Origin: Aradus depressus
Taxonomy: Eukaryota; Arthropoda; Insecta; Hemiptera; Aradidae
DNA: 64,000 nucleotides
Assembly (NCBI GenBank): GCA_963662175.1
Contig: OY759216.1
Coordinates: forward strand, 46,269,087-46,333,086
Direction: 5' to 3'
Below the pieces are notes generated by a model. The model saw only the letters and a program-made list of their open reading frames with translations, ran no database searches and was not told the origin of the DNA. The first letter of the stretch is position 1. Each line of letters opens with the position of its first letter. Shown piece by piece: positions 32,181-42,965 of this stretch. The position numbers were made by a program, and so were the translations under genes.

Positions 32181-32890
32181 ACTTTCCCAGCTAGACAAGT
32201 ACAGGGTGGCCCAGATAAGCAGGCCACAAGTGAAATAACTCCTAAACGGTTAGAGATATCAAAATTGTGCATAGGACTAAAGTTGTAGCACTCGCCGAGA
32301 GCTATAGTATGGCGTCCTCGAAAAGACATAAATGACCCTTGTAATGGCTCAAATAGCCCTTCGAAGGGCGGGGTTCCTTTTTGCCTCTCAAGTTGCATTA
32401 CATTTTATTAAAGTACTAAAGAAACAGGGAATAACTGTGCAAACAGATTTTTGATACGTCAAGTAATTCTCGAAAAAAAAACGTTTAAAGTTTCACATTT
32501 TTCTTATTCTGAAGTTGTTAAATTCCAACTAACTTCGGAATAAGAAAAACATGCAACTTTAAACGTTTTTGTTCCGAGAACTACTTGTCGTATCAAAAAT
32601 CTGTTTGCACAGTTATTCCTTGTTTCTTTAGTACTTTAATAAAATGTAATGAAACTTAAGGGTCAAAAGGCAACCCCACCCTGCGAAGGGCTATTTGAGT
32701 CATTAAAAGGGTCATTTATGCCTTTTCGAGGACACCATACTATAGATCTCGGCAAGTGCTACAACTTTAGCCCTATGCACAATTTTGATATCTCTAACCG
32801 TTTAGGAGTTATTTCACTTATGGCCCGCTTATCTGGGCCACCCTGTCTAGGGGAAGTTATGTAATCAGTCAACAGTTCGATATAATAATA
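32181..32890. mobile_element. Family C terminus split by a palindrome
   Basis: 'actttcccagctagacaagt' at 32181-32200 and 'taggggaagttatgtaatca' from 32848 are the two halves of one family C end hairpin. They rejoin in register when 32202-32845 is removed. Confidence 0.8.
32202..32845. mobile_element. 644-bp palindromic (foldback) MITE
   Basis: The ends are CAGGGTGGCCCAGATAAGC and its complement. The two ~316-bp arms are near-complete inverted copies around a loop of about 7 bp near 32525. The left flank is TA (32200-32201) and the right flank is TC, read as a mutated TA target duplication. Open frames in both arms (32078-32398 minus; 32649-32864 plus) encode similar peptides only because the arms are copies. 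I do not regard them as genes. Confidence 0.9.
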
Positions 32891-32947
32891 TTATGTTATA
32901 TGCGTTAATGATACCATGTTACTTTCATTGATTAACATTTTTAGATA

Positions 32948-32970
32948 CTGATGATAGTTTTTCTCGAAAC
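32948..32970 (+). other. CTGATGA-stem-GAAAC motif
   Basis: CTGATGATAGTTTTTCTCGA followed by AACGTC. It lies about 60 bp after the family C end. See findings. Confidence 0.45.
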
Positions 32971-33708
32971 GTCTATTTGCTAAGATGTTATTGAAAAATA
33001 ATCTATTTTGTGTTTTGTTTATATTTTTCTAATTGTGTATATAAATTATTATTTTGTTCATAATCTTCACCATTTTATAGAGATATTTTTATTTATTAAT
33101 TATTATTACTTTTTTTCTTATATTTCCTTACTTTGTATATATTGCTATTTATTATTTTACATTATTTTATACTCATTGTCAATATATTTACTTATTGTTG
33201 TAAACAAAAATAAATACGAAAAATAAACGTTTTTTGTGTGACAGAGGCCACCAAAAATATCTCTCATCCTAACTATTTTATAAATCATATTAGAAGAACT
33301 CTTCAATCGCTTATTCCAGTCATAGTATCAACAATACTTGCTCGTATAAGAAAAGTTATAAAAATATATAAATTTACTTGGATATTTCTGGATTTGCGAA
33401 ATACGTTTAACCGATTTCACTCGACTTTTTAGTATTCTGCACGGAACAATGAACGAACCACATAAACCTCCCCCTATAGGATCGTCTTGCACGGTTTTTC
33501 GTGGCGATTGTGAAAGTACCCACATCAAAAGGTCATCAACTCCCTCTTCTCCTTGTCAATCTTACATAATACCTATTATACATTTGTACTTATATTATCA
33601 CAGCTAAATAAACTTGAATACATTTTCAGAAAAAAAAAATCACTCAAATTTTGGTAGTTTTAGAGTTTTATAACCTCTCAGATTTTCATGATTTTCTCAT
33701 GATTAAAC
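32971..33708. other. Unassigned AT-rich stretch
   Basis: Very T-rich at 33000-33200; no gene recognised. Confidence 0.4.
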
Positions 33709-33765
33709 TCCAAGAGTAGAGTCGGGCTCATGTACAGCAAAACGACGAAAGGACTCTCGCAACTA
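33709..33765 (+). mobile_element. SINE A 3' body fragment
   Basis: 'agagtagagtcgggctcatg' followed by a degraded 'acgacgaaaggactctc'. Confidence 0.6.
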
Positions 33766-34167
33766 CATATCGTCGGCCTAGACGTGATACCTCGTAAGCG
33801 ACATTTTACCATAAAAAAAAAAAAAAACTCTATTGATATAGTGGGACCTCGTATACGACATAAAACGAAAAAAAACATGAAATACGGTTTTCAGAGCCGT
33901 ACCTTGCAAAAGAAATGGGAATGAAATTCTGGTAAAACCTTTAACTCCGTCAAGTACGTTAATTCTTTACTTGGATTTGCAAACTAGCTTAAAAACAATT
34001 CATGGCATGCATATACATCTCACTTAATACAAATGTCGAAAAAATTGAGGTTTCCTATAAAGAATATTTTGTTATTTAGTTTTTTGTCTTTCCTGTAAAG
34101 TTGGCTTTTTGCACATACGAGGTATCACGTTTAAACCGACGATATATACCCAGGGACCTAAACATCC

Positions 34168-34230
34168 AATGCTCTTATCCTTTCCCTGGAAGCGCTGGGC
34201 TTCCACCTTTATTATCTAGTCATTTACAAT
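34168..34230 (-). mobile_element. LINE 3' UTR fragment
   Basis: The complement contains 'ggaagcccagcgcttccagg', shared with the 3' UTR at 17165-17210. Confidence 0.65.
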
Positions 34231-34287
34231 ACTATTATGTAAAGCCCGGGCAAACAAACGAATGAACAACTAGACTGAACTTCTAAG

Positions 34288-34437
34288 TTGAGAAACGCGG
34301 ACATATTGTGGAAACTTGTAATAAATAAATAAATAAAACAAACTTATTTTTGAAATATTGTCTATTCCACTAAAGATATATATACATATATAACTACCGG
34401 TTTCGGCTTTATACCATCGTCAGGTCTAGTTATGAAC
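34288..34437 (-). mobile_element. Penelope-type tail fragment
   Basis: Same ~120-bp tail as 22863-23003. On the minus strand the end reads CTGACGATGGTATAAAGCCG followed by AAACCGGTAG. It is the cleanest copy of the recurrent motif in this tail family. Confidence 0.65.
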
Positions 34438-35166
34438 TAAGTCAGTTTGCAGAGAGCGACCCTTCAAATACATCTCAGGTCAAAGGGTGCTATTAAAACT
34501 TGGGAGTCCCCCGGCTGTACCGTTAGCTAACTCATGAAATATTTCTTAACAAAACCTAGTTCTAAATTTACATAAAACAATGTCTTAGACTAATACGTGG
34601 AAAACTAACAAATAAATAAGTACAAATACAAGTAAATAATAAAAATAGAAATAAAATTAATTATAATGTTAAGATTTAGATAACTTGAACTAGACTGAAG
34701 TCAAAATTATATTAAATTTGGCCTCAACTAAGACAGACGCGGTCGAGGTCGGGAAAACTGGCTCATGACTAGATTTTGGTAAATTATTGTCAAAAGAAAA
34801 AAACAAAATTAGGCTGTGAACAATGGACCAGCTAGTCTCCGTCGGTTTGAATAGACGATATGACCCAGAAATGGTTCAAGAAATAGACCAACAATTTCTC
34901 TCCTGCCTATATACAGTCAACCTTTCGTTAGTGTTTAGACAACATACGACAGCTGGAGGCATCTACTGTGGAACTTCTCATCAAAGCAACAACAACAATT
35001 GCCAGATTAATGAACATAAACGCAAAAAAGTTGTTAAATGCAGTTTTTTAATGGGCATCGGTAAAAATGAAACCATAAATTTGATGCAAATGCTGGATAA
35101 TAAAATATAAGAAAATAAGAAATGTCAATATGTACAAGGATAAGTAAATACAATATAGAAATAAAA
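34438..35166. other. Unassigned stretch
   Basis: Holds a 95-codon open frame at 34823-35110 (begins MDQLVSVGLNRRYDPEMVQE). I do not recognise it, and neither promoter nor splice sites are evident. Confidence 0.4.
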
Positions 35167-35482
35167 TAGTTAGTTATAGTGTCTCATCTCTCAACTACAA
35201 GGTCATATCACCTACTACCAGAGCGCTCTTTTTTTTGGACACGAGCCTACATTTTGCCTAACCTAAATTTTTATTCACCTAGGGTAGGGGTCTTTAACGA
35301 GTATCTGACTACGTATAGGCTCGGGACCTTATATCGCTTAACGTCCCATCCAAAGGACGGCGTGCTCAAGGTTTTATCATCTCCCAGATATAAAACCTAA
35401 GGGCCTCGACCGAATTTCGAATCCCGGGTTTCGATTGTGCTCAGTAAGCAAGCACACATACCACTGAGCTACCGGCGCCCTC
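35167..35482 (-). mobile_element. SINE A copy, nearly full length
   Basis: Reverse copy from 'tagttatagtgtctcatctc' to 'gagctaccggcgccctcgg'. The 3' hairpin is broken by a deletion near 35228 (a T-run replaces one arm). Confidence 0.9.
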
Positions 35483-35504
35483 GGAAATATAATAATACAA
35501 AGAA

Positions 35505-36030
35505 AGTCGCCGATGAATCACTGACAATGTACTTCCCCAGAGTGAATTAATTAACTTCTCTCCCATTCCAAAACCAGTCGACCGTTTGCGCTAATATTCA
35601 AAAGTTAACTTGTGTTTTTGAATTGAGCCCCCTCCCTTCAGCCGATATCGCTGAAATTCGACAGGATACGCCCCTCATTGGGTTTTGACTTTAAATATAA
35701 AATTTAATGTCGCTACATTCATTACATCGGTAGTTATTGAGTTGAGCCCCCCTCTGATCCCCCCCTTTCCTTCAGTCGATTCCGCTGAAAATTAATAAGT
35801 GGAATCTTGTGTCGATATATTCATTACAACGGCAGTTATTAGAGCTTTTGAGTTTCCACTTTGGTTGATTTGGCATCAAAATCGATTGATTATTACAAAT
35901 CGATTGTCCTTATTGGGGTTTGGTCACACATATACAATTTCGTGTCGATGCATTCATTCCATCAGCTGTTATTAAAGTTCCTACGTCATGCCTCCACAAT
36001 TAATCCCATAAAGCTGAGGAAGTGATAAAA
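35505..36030 (+). mobile_element. Family C copy
   Basis: Landmark 'caatgtacttccccagagtg', three to four module cores ('gctacattcattacatcggt', 'gatatattcattacaacggc', 'gatgcattcattccatcagc'), and a shortened right end 'aagctgaggaagtgataaaa'. Confidence 0.88.
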
Positions 36031-38335
36031 ATGTCTATATAAAATGGTGAAGAATATATACAAACTGATAAATAACACAACGAGTAAAATGTATTAAAAA
36101 GTAGTCTTATCTATTGTTTTTTTAATAAATATTATACTTACAATTTTTTATATATTTGGATAGGGAACAACGTAAAAAAAAACCGGTCGCACCGAGAAAT
36201 TTGTTAATGAATTTAAACTAAACTTTTTTATTTTTTCAAACCCAAAATAGGATCATCAAGTTATTATCCATTCATCTTCACGGGGGATGTCTTCAACATG
36301 AGACCACTTATAGCAAGAATTAGGGATGGCATTTAGGAAGAAGAAAAGTAGCTATTATCTTATGACTATTATGAGTCAAGAATTTTTATGGAAGAGGCCT
36401 TGACCTTGAAAAGACATTTTAAAGGAGACAAAAGAACCGAGGAAGAGCTTCTTAGAAACAAGAAAAAACAAAACCAAAAAGAAAATGGACATTCTATTTC
36501 TCAGGATGACATCACATCAGCAGACGAAAAAATTACCTTGAATAGAAGACTTAAAACACAGAAGAAAAAAAAATAATCGTCTTATCACGAAATTTTTGAA
36601 CAAAGAAAGTTGAAAAAATTGAAAATATATTGGGAAAAATAGTTGCCCTGACATGGGTTGAGAGAGGAGTTCGCTAGTTTCGTGAGAAAAGGTATCTCCC
36701 TATTTGCGTATACCTAAGAAATATACCCACTATGCGTACACTCTTTTTATCAATTGAGGGGTAGGGAAGATTTTTTTCAGAGCCGATATTGCAGCCGGTT
36801 CGAAGTCAATATTCACTTTTTCACTGCTCCAATCAGGCACCAGAGCTTTATAATCAGGCGGAACATCCTCTCGTAAGATACTATCAACTTGTTTGGCAGA
36901 AGTGCAAATACTACTGGAACAATGTTGGTCTCCTCATGTGTACTACCCAAATCTGCATAAATTATGTATATCTGCATGATGACAAGTTTTTTTTTTCCGT
37001 TCGCAAGATGGAATCGGAGTTAGGTGCAGTCAGGTAACAAAAGTTGTCGAACCCTTTTAGTTCAGGTAATTCCCCCCCCCTCCCCCCCCCCCCCCCAAAA
37101 AAAATATATATACGCATAGTGGGTAATATACTCTGAAATGGTTTTTTCTTCTTCAAAGACTACCCAACGCAAAAAAAAAAGTGTTTTTCAAGTCTGAGAA
37201 AAACCAAATAAGTACCTACCTCGAATTTACCCCCTCCACCTTAATGTCAAGTATGTATATACATATAACAGTGTTCAAGCGTAGTTCTTTAGAGTCCGTT
37301 TCTATTTCCGAGTTAGATCTGTTATACCAGGAACTCCCCCATACTAAATATTCAATTAGGACAAAACGAATCATTAAGAGACGACATAAATAATGTTATT
37401 CACTTCGAAACATTTGAAAATATAAAATAAATAAAGAATATTACGGTTTTTATAACGGTTTTATTTAAAGTATTGAGAATATAGTCATCGGTAAAATACA
37501 AAAAAAAATCAAGAATTGTTTAATAATATAAAGGTTCAATTAACACACGAATGTAACACATGAAATATTTGAAAGATGAAGTAATAAAAATGATCAATTT
37601 CAAAACAAAATATCAGACTTAAAGTGATTGTCTGATTTGCAAAAATTCAATTAACACTCGAATGTGAGCACATAAAATATTTGAAAGATGAAGTAATAAA
37701 GATGAGCAATTTTAAAACAAAATATCAGTAAATGAAGATGAAACGAAGGATATAGAAGGGGGTCGCCGGTCGATTTTATATAGTCTTATAAATATATCTC
37801 ACAAAATCGCTTTCTTTGTCTAAAATAATAGAAAATAGGAAGGCTGAATTTTAATAATTTCTTATTTATTCATTTATATATTTTTTATTTATTCATTTTT
37901 ATTTTTTTATGTAGGTACCTATTCATTTATATTTGATGAATATATAATATATATTCATCAAAAATAAATGAATAAATAAAAAAATATATATTATATATTT
38001 ATTTTATTTTTTTACATATTGTTATAGTTACATTGTTTTCTTTGTCTTTTCTATATCTCTCGCACATTGGGACCTGATAAAGGGACGTAAGAACGTCCCG
38101 AAACATCTTCCAGAAGTTTTAAAAAATAGTTATCTTAATTTTTATTAAATTGAAAAATGTATCTATGTATTAATATTTTTTTTGTACTCATATATGTTTG
38201 AGTATTTATATATTCAGTTTTTATTAATTTCATTTTACTTTTTTTAATAGTTTTGTTATTACTAATCATACGTGTGTTTAATTTGAATCGACTCAAGTAG
38301 TTATAAATCTAATTTATAAGCTATCTTAATGTAAA
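36031..38335. other. Mostly unassigned stretch
   Basis: Contains a lysine-rich open frame (36388-36576) with no recognised domain and a C-run at about 37071-37096. A ~80-bp direct duplication lies at 37535-37613 and 37646-37726, offset 111 bp. AT-rich inverted repeats lie around 37910-37990. No convincing gene. Confidence 0.45.
38074..38104 (+). other. CTGATAA-perfect stem-GAAAC motif
   Basis: CTGATAAA, then GGGACGT-AAGA-ACGTCCC (a perfect 7-bp stem with a 4-nt loop), then GAAACATC. It has the strongest stem among the recurrent motifs. Confidence 0.6.
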
Positions 38336-38339
38336 CATT

Positions 38340-38403
38340 CTTTTGACGTATCCTATTATCATGTATTGGTTTAACGAAAATAAAATAATTATTATTATTA
38401 ATA
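38340..38403 (+). mobile_element. LINE 3' tail with (ATT)n ending
   Basis: 'ttttgacgtatcctattatc', 'ggtttaacgaaaataaaata', then ATT repeats that run straight into the polymerase-like fragment at 38409. Confidence 0.6.
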
Positions 38404-38408
38404 ATACC

Positions 38409-38625
38409 ATGTACGAGTATGATCCCAACAAGCCAGACAATTATTTGCTTTACCTAGACGCAAATAATCTGTTTGATTTTGCAACTTATGAAATGCTCCC
38501 ATATAAAATTTTCCATTGTGTCGATCCTGATACGTTTAGTACAAAAAATTTAAATATTGATTCAGAATTCGGTTTTGTCTTTGATCTTGATATTCATTCT
38601 TACCTCCTCATTTACATAATGACTT
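38409..38625 (+). pseudogene. Family B DNA polymerase fragment (Polinton/Maverick-like)
   Basis: The translated fragment reads YDPNKPDNYLLYLDANNLFD, then ATYEMLPYKIFHCVDPDTF and later a DIHSY end. The 'yLDaNNLyg.am...LPy..F' arrangement is the conserved palm region of protein-primed family B DNA polymerases, as carried by Polinton/Maverick elements and related viruses. Here the usual aromatic-glycine after NNL is replaced by F-D. Only about 70 codons are present; exonuclease, TPR and the YxDTD-type motif C are all missing. It lies between an (ATT)n LINE tail and a family C terminus, with no other Polinton gene visible. It is a dead fossil of an integrated element. Confidence 0.7.
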
Positions 38626-38640
38626 ATGCTTTTATGCTTA

Positions 38641-38690
38641 AATTTCTGGCCGATTACATAACTCATACTTCGTACAGCTGCAGAAAATAT
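38641..38690 (+). mobile_element. Family C right terminus fragment
   Basis: 'tctggccgattacataactc' and 'atacttcgtacagctgcaga'. It abuts the polymerase fragment. Confidence 0.7.
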
Positions 38691-39821
38691 TTAAAATAAA
38701 ACTTGTCAAATTTAAATACCATAATCAAAACTTCTGACGGGAAAAACTATGATGTTTGTGTATTTATTTGTCATCATTCCAAAGAGTAGCGAAAGTAAAC
38801 ACGAGTATATTGATGACGTATTGTTTCTTTATCAACGTAAAAAAAACAAACAAACACTAGTTGTTTGATTTACTATAATCCCCCTCCTGACCTTAAATGT
38901 TCAGATTTAAGATAAATTTTGAAAATATCCTTCGTATTTGTTTATTTATATTTTTTCATTTATTTACAATCTATATACAGTATACATAATAATGTGGTAA
39001 CTATTTACATCAATAAGTGTCTAAATCACATGATGGGTGACGTCAGCCAGCGCTGACACTCCCTAGAAAATAGTAAAATGGTTAAATTTCACTTATAATA
39101 TCTCGAAGCCACTCGTTTATTAGAACTTTTTTGTTCCAAATGAAGTGAAGTGAAGAATCATATCCCGAAGTATTGCCAGAGGGTGCTGACACACCCTGTA
39201 TACTTGAAATACCAGATTTTCAAAACTTCGTTTTTGACGTTCGGACTTTCATGTATTAAACTATCAGAAATAAACACTTTTTGTTCTTGTAAATTTTTCC
39301 CAATCTGTTGATATATGCGCGTTACAATTTGAATATCGGGAAAACGGATTTTTTTTAAATCCTCCATACTTCAAAACGAAGCCGCTTTAGAAAAATTTGC
39401 AAGAGAGCAAATTTGTGTTTTTTTTTTCACTAAAAATGCGATTCCATCCTGGAAAGAATTGAAAATGACGATTATATCCATTTAAAATGGTGATTTTGTG
39501 ATTTTACAAGGTGCAGTTGTCGGCTTCGGAGGCGTATAGCTCAGCGGATGACGAGAAAATCGCTATAGAGGCATATGACAATAAAAAGTAGAGGTTCCAA
39601 GCTTTCATTTGAGACCAAATGGACCCCTTAAGAAAGCTGCAAAAAGTGGACACAGAGGGTGGCAGGATTCACGAATAATTACCCATATATATATATATTT
39701 TAAACAATGTTAACGGCATTTCGAAAACAAGTTTCGTCCTTTGCTATGGTCACATAGAGAAAAAACATGAAAGTTAAAGAAGGCCTCAAGTATGAACATT
39801 CTTTCTATATTTTTTTTTACT
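38691..39821. other. Unassigned stretch, possible decayed MITE
   Basis: No gene. 'acacaccctgtatacttgaa' at about 39188 resembles a MITE end of the CAGGGTG type, but no partner was found. Confidence 0.4.
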
Positions 39822-40442
39822 TCCTCAGCTGTAGAGTTTTGTAATTGTGCAGAGAAAGTTAGGTAATCGAATAAAAATGCTATGTTACATTTTCATAGAA
39901 ATCCAAAAACGAAAAAAGAAAGTTGTCGGTGAATCACCGCCAATGAACATTCCTAAAACGAAATAATGCACTAAATTCTTCCTCTAAAATTAACCTAGCG
40001 ATTTGATTGAAAATCATTAGGCGCTTATATAGAGACTTCAGGATCCTCAAACAAAATTTCGTGTCAATACATTCATTATTGGGGGGGTTTTTGAGTTGAG
40101 CCCCTCCTTTGACCCCCCCCCCCCTCCCTTTGGTCGATTCGGCTGAAAATCAATATGTGTTGTAGCTAGAAAGTTTTAGAATCACATATAAAATTTCGTG
40201 TCGATACATTCATTCTATTGGGCGTCATATACACACACACAGAATTTTGTTTTTTCATATTTGTAATCTGCAAGTCGGAAACAAGAAATTCCGTTGAAAA
40301 CTCCGCATCGAATTTTGGACCGAATACTTAACTTCGTATAGCTGAGGATGTAAAATAAATTTTGAAATTGGTATTGATTGTACTTATGGGGTTTCAAATT
40401 TACATATAAAATGTCATATTGATACATTCATTACCTACTTAA
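39822..40442 (+). mobile_element. Family C copy with both ends
   Basis: The left terminal repeat ('acttcctcagctgtagag') is followed by the linker 'gtcggtgaatcaccgccaat', a degraded landmark, two module cores, and the right terminus 'taacttcgtatagctgagga' at about 40330-40350. A partial extra module (to 40440) lies beyond the terminus. A SINE A is inserted at its end. A C-run lies at about 40117-40130. Confidence 0.85.
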
Positions 40443-40777
40443 GAGGGCGCCGTTAGCTCAGTGGTATGCTTTCTGAGCTCTAGAACGTGGGTTCGAAACC
40501 CGACCGAGGCCCTTAGTTTATATTATCTGAGAGGTATAATAAACTTAAGCACGCCGTCCTTCGGATGGGACGTTAAGCGATGGTCCTTAGCCTGTATGAT
40601 GTCAGGTACTCGTTAAACACCCCTGCCCGAAGGTGAATAAAAATTTAGGATAGGCAAAATTTAGGACTCCCATAGTAGAGTCGGGCTCATGTCCACCAGA
40701 GTGACGAAAGAGCACTCTGGTAGTAGGCGATATGACCCTTATAGTTAAAGCCCGGGGTCATAAAATGAGTCATAAAA
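40443..40777 (+). mobile_element. SINE A copy, full length
   Basis: Sense copy: 'gagggcgccgttagctcagt' head, B-box GGTTCGAAACCC, conserved block 'ccttcggatgggacgttaag', 3' hairpin ACCAGAGTG...CACTCTGGT, end 'aaagcccggggtcat'. Best sense copy in the window. The hairpin shows a compensatory change relative to the other copies. Confidence 0.95.
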
Positions 40778-41039
40778 ACGTAACCTAAACCTTACCTACT
40801 TAATTTACGAAGATACATGCTTAAATTATTAGTTCTTAAAAAAAATGTACTTCACGTAATCCTAGATTGGAATGAATTTGAAAAGAGTTGGGAGGAGGGA
40901 GAATGATCTGTAAAAAAGTGGTTGGTGTAAAAAAGTCCTGGCACATCAGATATATATGTATATATATATTTTTTTTTTTTATTAAAAAACTACCAATAAT
41001 AACGACATCCTAAAATCCCTTGCCATGCGTTACAGTTTG

Positions 41040-41288
41040 AACATTTTGAACTATGGAAATTGATAAAAAATTTTCGTAAGAATCAATTTATCGATAGGAC
41101 TAATCGTTTTCGCGTGAATCAGCTAACAATAAAGAAAATTGTGTTCAATACGTCATTTTTGGAAGGTTTTCGGCATGTATCTCGCAAACCGGGTGACATT
41201 CGAAAAAATGTATTTTATATAAAATAATGCGTTTTAGTTACATCTACGACTTTTATTAGCAAAGAGTTTTGATTAAGTCATAATTATA
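41040..41288. mobile_element. Family F foldback element, one arm (cut by gap)
   Basis: 'aggttttcggcatgtatctc' and 'gcaaaccgggtgacattcga' match the arms at 45285-45330 and 45640-45675. The sequence runs into the assembly gap, so the second arm is not visible. Confidence 0.55.
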
Positions 41289-41488
41289 NNNNNNNNNNNN
41301 NNNNNNNNNNNNNNNNNNNNNNNNNNNNNNNNNNNNNNNNNNNNNNNNNNNNNNNNNNNNNNNNNNNNNNNNNNNNNNNNNNNNNNNNNNNNNNNNNNNN
41401 NNNNNNNNNNNNNNNNNNNNNNNNNNNNNNNNNNNNNNNNNNNNNNNNNNNNNNNNNNNNNNNNNNNNNNNNNNNNNNNNNNNNNNNN
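41289..41488. other. Assembly gap (200 N)
   Basis: Exactly 200 undetermined bases, a typical placeholder length, so the true gap size is unknown. It adjoins a foldback element, a common cause of assembly breaks. Confidence 0.99.
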
Positions 41489-41789
41489 AAATATAACTAA
41501 AATCACACATTGATGGCTAGTGTGGTGTCTGACGAGGCCAATCCAAAAAAAAAAAAAAAAAGATACATTTAAGATGTTATTCTCATATTCTCACTAAAAA
41601 AAAAAAAAAAAAATCTGGAAGTAATCAATATAAAAGGAAAAAGAAATATGGAAATTTTAAGGTTGGAAAAACCAAAAGTTCCAAAACTGTCAGATCTATT
41701 AAATGCAAGAGCAACACAGAATGGAAACTTGCTACTTTCTGATGGACTATCGGGAGAATTTATTCTGAGAATGCAAGAAAAACATCACC

Positions 41790-42965
41790 GGCAATGTACT
41801 TCCCCAGAATGAATTAGTCTATTAATTTTTCGCTCCCCCTCCAAAACCAGTTGACCGTTTGAGCTAATAATCAATAGCTAACATTGGGGATTCTAAATCC
41901 TAATACTAAACTTTGTGTCGATAGATTCATTAAATCGGTAGTTATTAGGATTTTTGAGTTGGGCCCCATTCCATAAATTACTTAAGGCTTTTTTAAAGCT
42001 AATTTGACCACCCCCCCCCCCCCCCCCCTCCTATTGTAAGATATCATAAGATTTCAACTATCGTCTTAACTTATTAGTTTTCCAAAACATGTTTGACTGT
42101 TCTTGACAAATCTTTGAAGTTTTACGTGGAAAAGCTTGTACCCAAGCTTTAAATAATAGTGGATGTAAATATCCAGATATGTCAGGTATAATAAATAAAT
42201 GATACTATAAATGACAATTATTTTTCAAAATTCAAGCAATAGGGAAATCCCTAGTCAGCGAGACAATAGAATAAAACAATGTCTAGAAGTACCTATTGAG
42301 ACCATAATATGGTAATAATTGAGAACAAAGTACAGATGGCGCTATCCAATAGCGCAATTCTTAGCGCAAAAGTAGTAGATTTTGAATTCAAAAACTTACA
42401 AAAGATCAAATTCTTTACCCCCCTCACCTATAGTAAGAATTAATAATATTGAGCTTATAACCCCCCCCCCCCCCCCACCCCCCCCCCCCCTAAATGCCTT
42501 ACGTAATTTATGAATGACCCCTTATTTCGCTGATAATTAACAGCTATTGTCATAATGGGGGTTTTAAATATGAAATTTCATATCGATATATTCATTACAT
42601 CGGCAGTTATTGAGCTTTTGAGTTGAGCCCCCTCCCCTTCGGCTGATTCCGCTGAAAATTAATAAGTGTCGTACTTATAGGGTTTTGAAATTACATATGA
42701 AATTTTATGTCGATACATTCATGACAAGGGTAGTTATTAGAGTTTATTGAGCCTCCCTCTAATCCCCTCCTTCCCTTTGGTCAATTTGACTGAATATCAA
42801 TAGGTGTCGTCCATCTGGATATATAAATAAAATTTCGTGTCGATATGTTCATTCTAGCGGGCGTAATTTTTTTTTTTTTTTTTCAGTTTTGTAATCAAGA
42901 TGTCGAAGAACACGAAATTCCAGTGAAAAATCACTTCCTCTATACTTCGTATAGCTGGAGAAATA
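41790..42965 (+). mobile_element. Family C, most complete module set
   Basis: It begins 'gcaatgtacttccccagaat' and holds four module cores. After removal of the MITE insert (41968-42515), the cores fall about 120-130 bp apart (near 41914, 42582, 42709 and 42838). It ends 'tatacttcgtatagctggag' at about 42960. It is the best copy for defining the module repeat. Confidence 0.9.
41968..42515. mobile_element. 548-bp MITE with ATTCATAAATTACGTAAGGC ends
   Basis: The left end 'attccataaattacttaagg' and the right end 'gccttacgtaatttatgaat' are inverted copies with a few changes. Poly-C tracts sit next to both ends (about 42009-42028 and 42461-42490). Family C sequence is continuous across it, with C-rich flanks that may hide a short TSD. 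Confidence 0.8.

Noticed and set aside
32078..32864. Two open frames with similar peptides (shared HNFDISNRLGVISL), possibly a duplicated gene.
   Set aside because: They are the two arms of the 644-bp palindrome, read outward from the same sequence. There is no start context or domain.
41256..41510. Open frames across the N block.
   Set aside because: Artefact of 200 undetermined bases.
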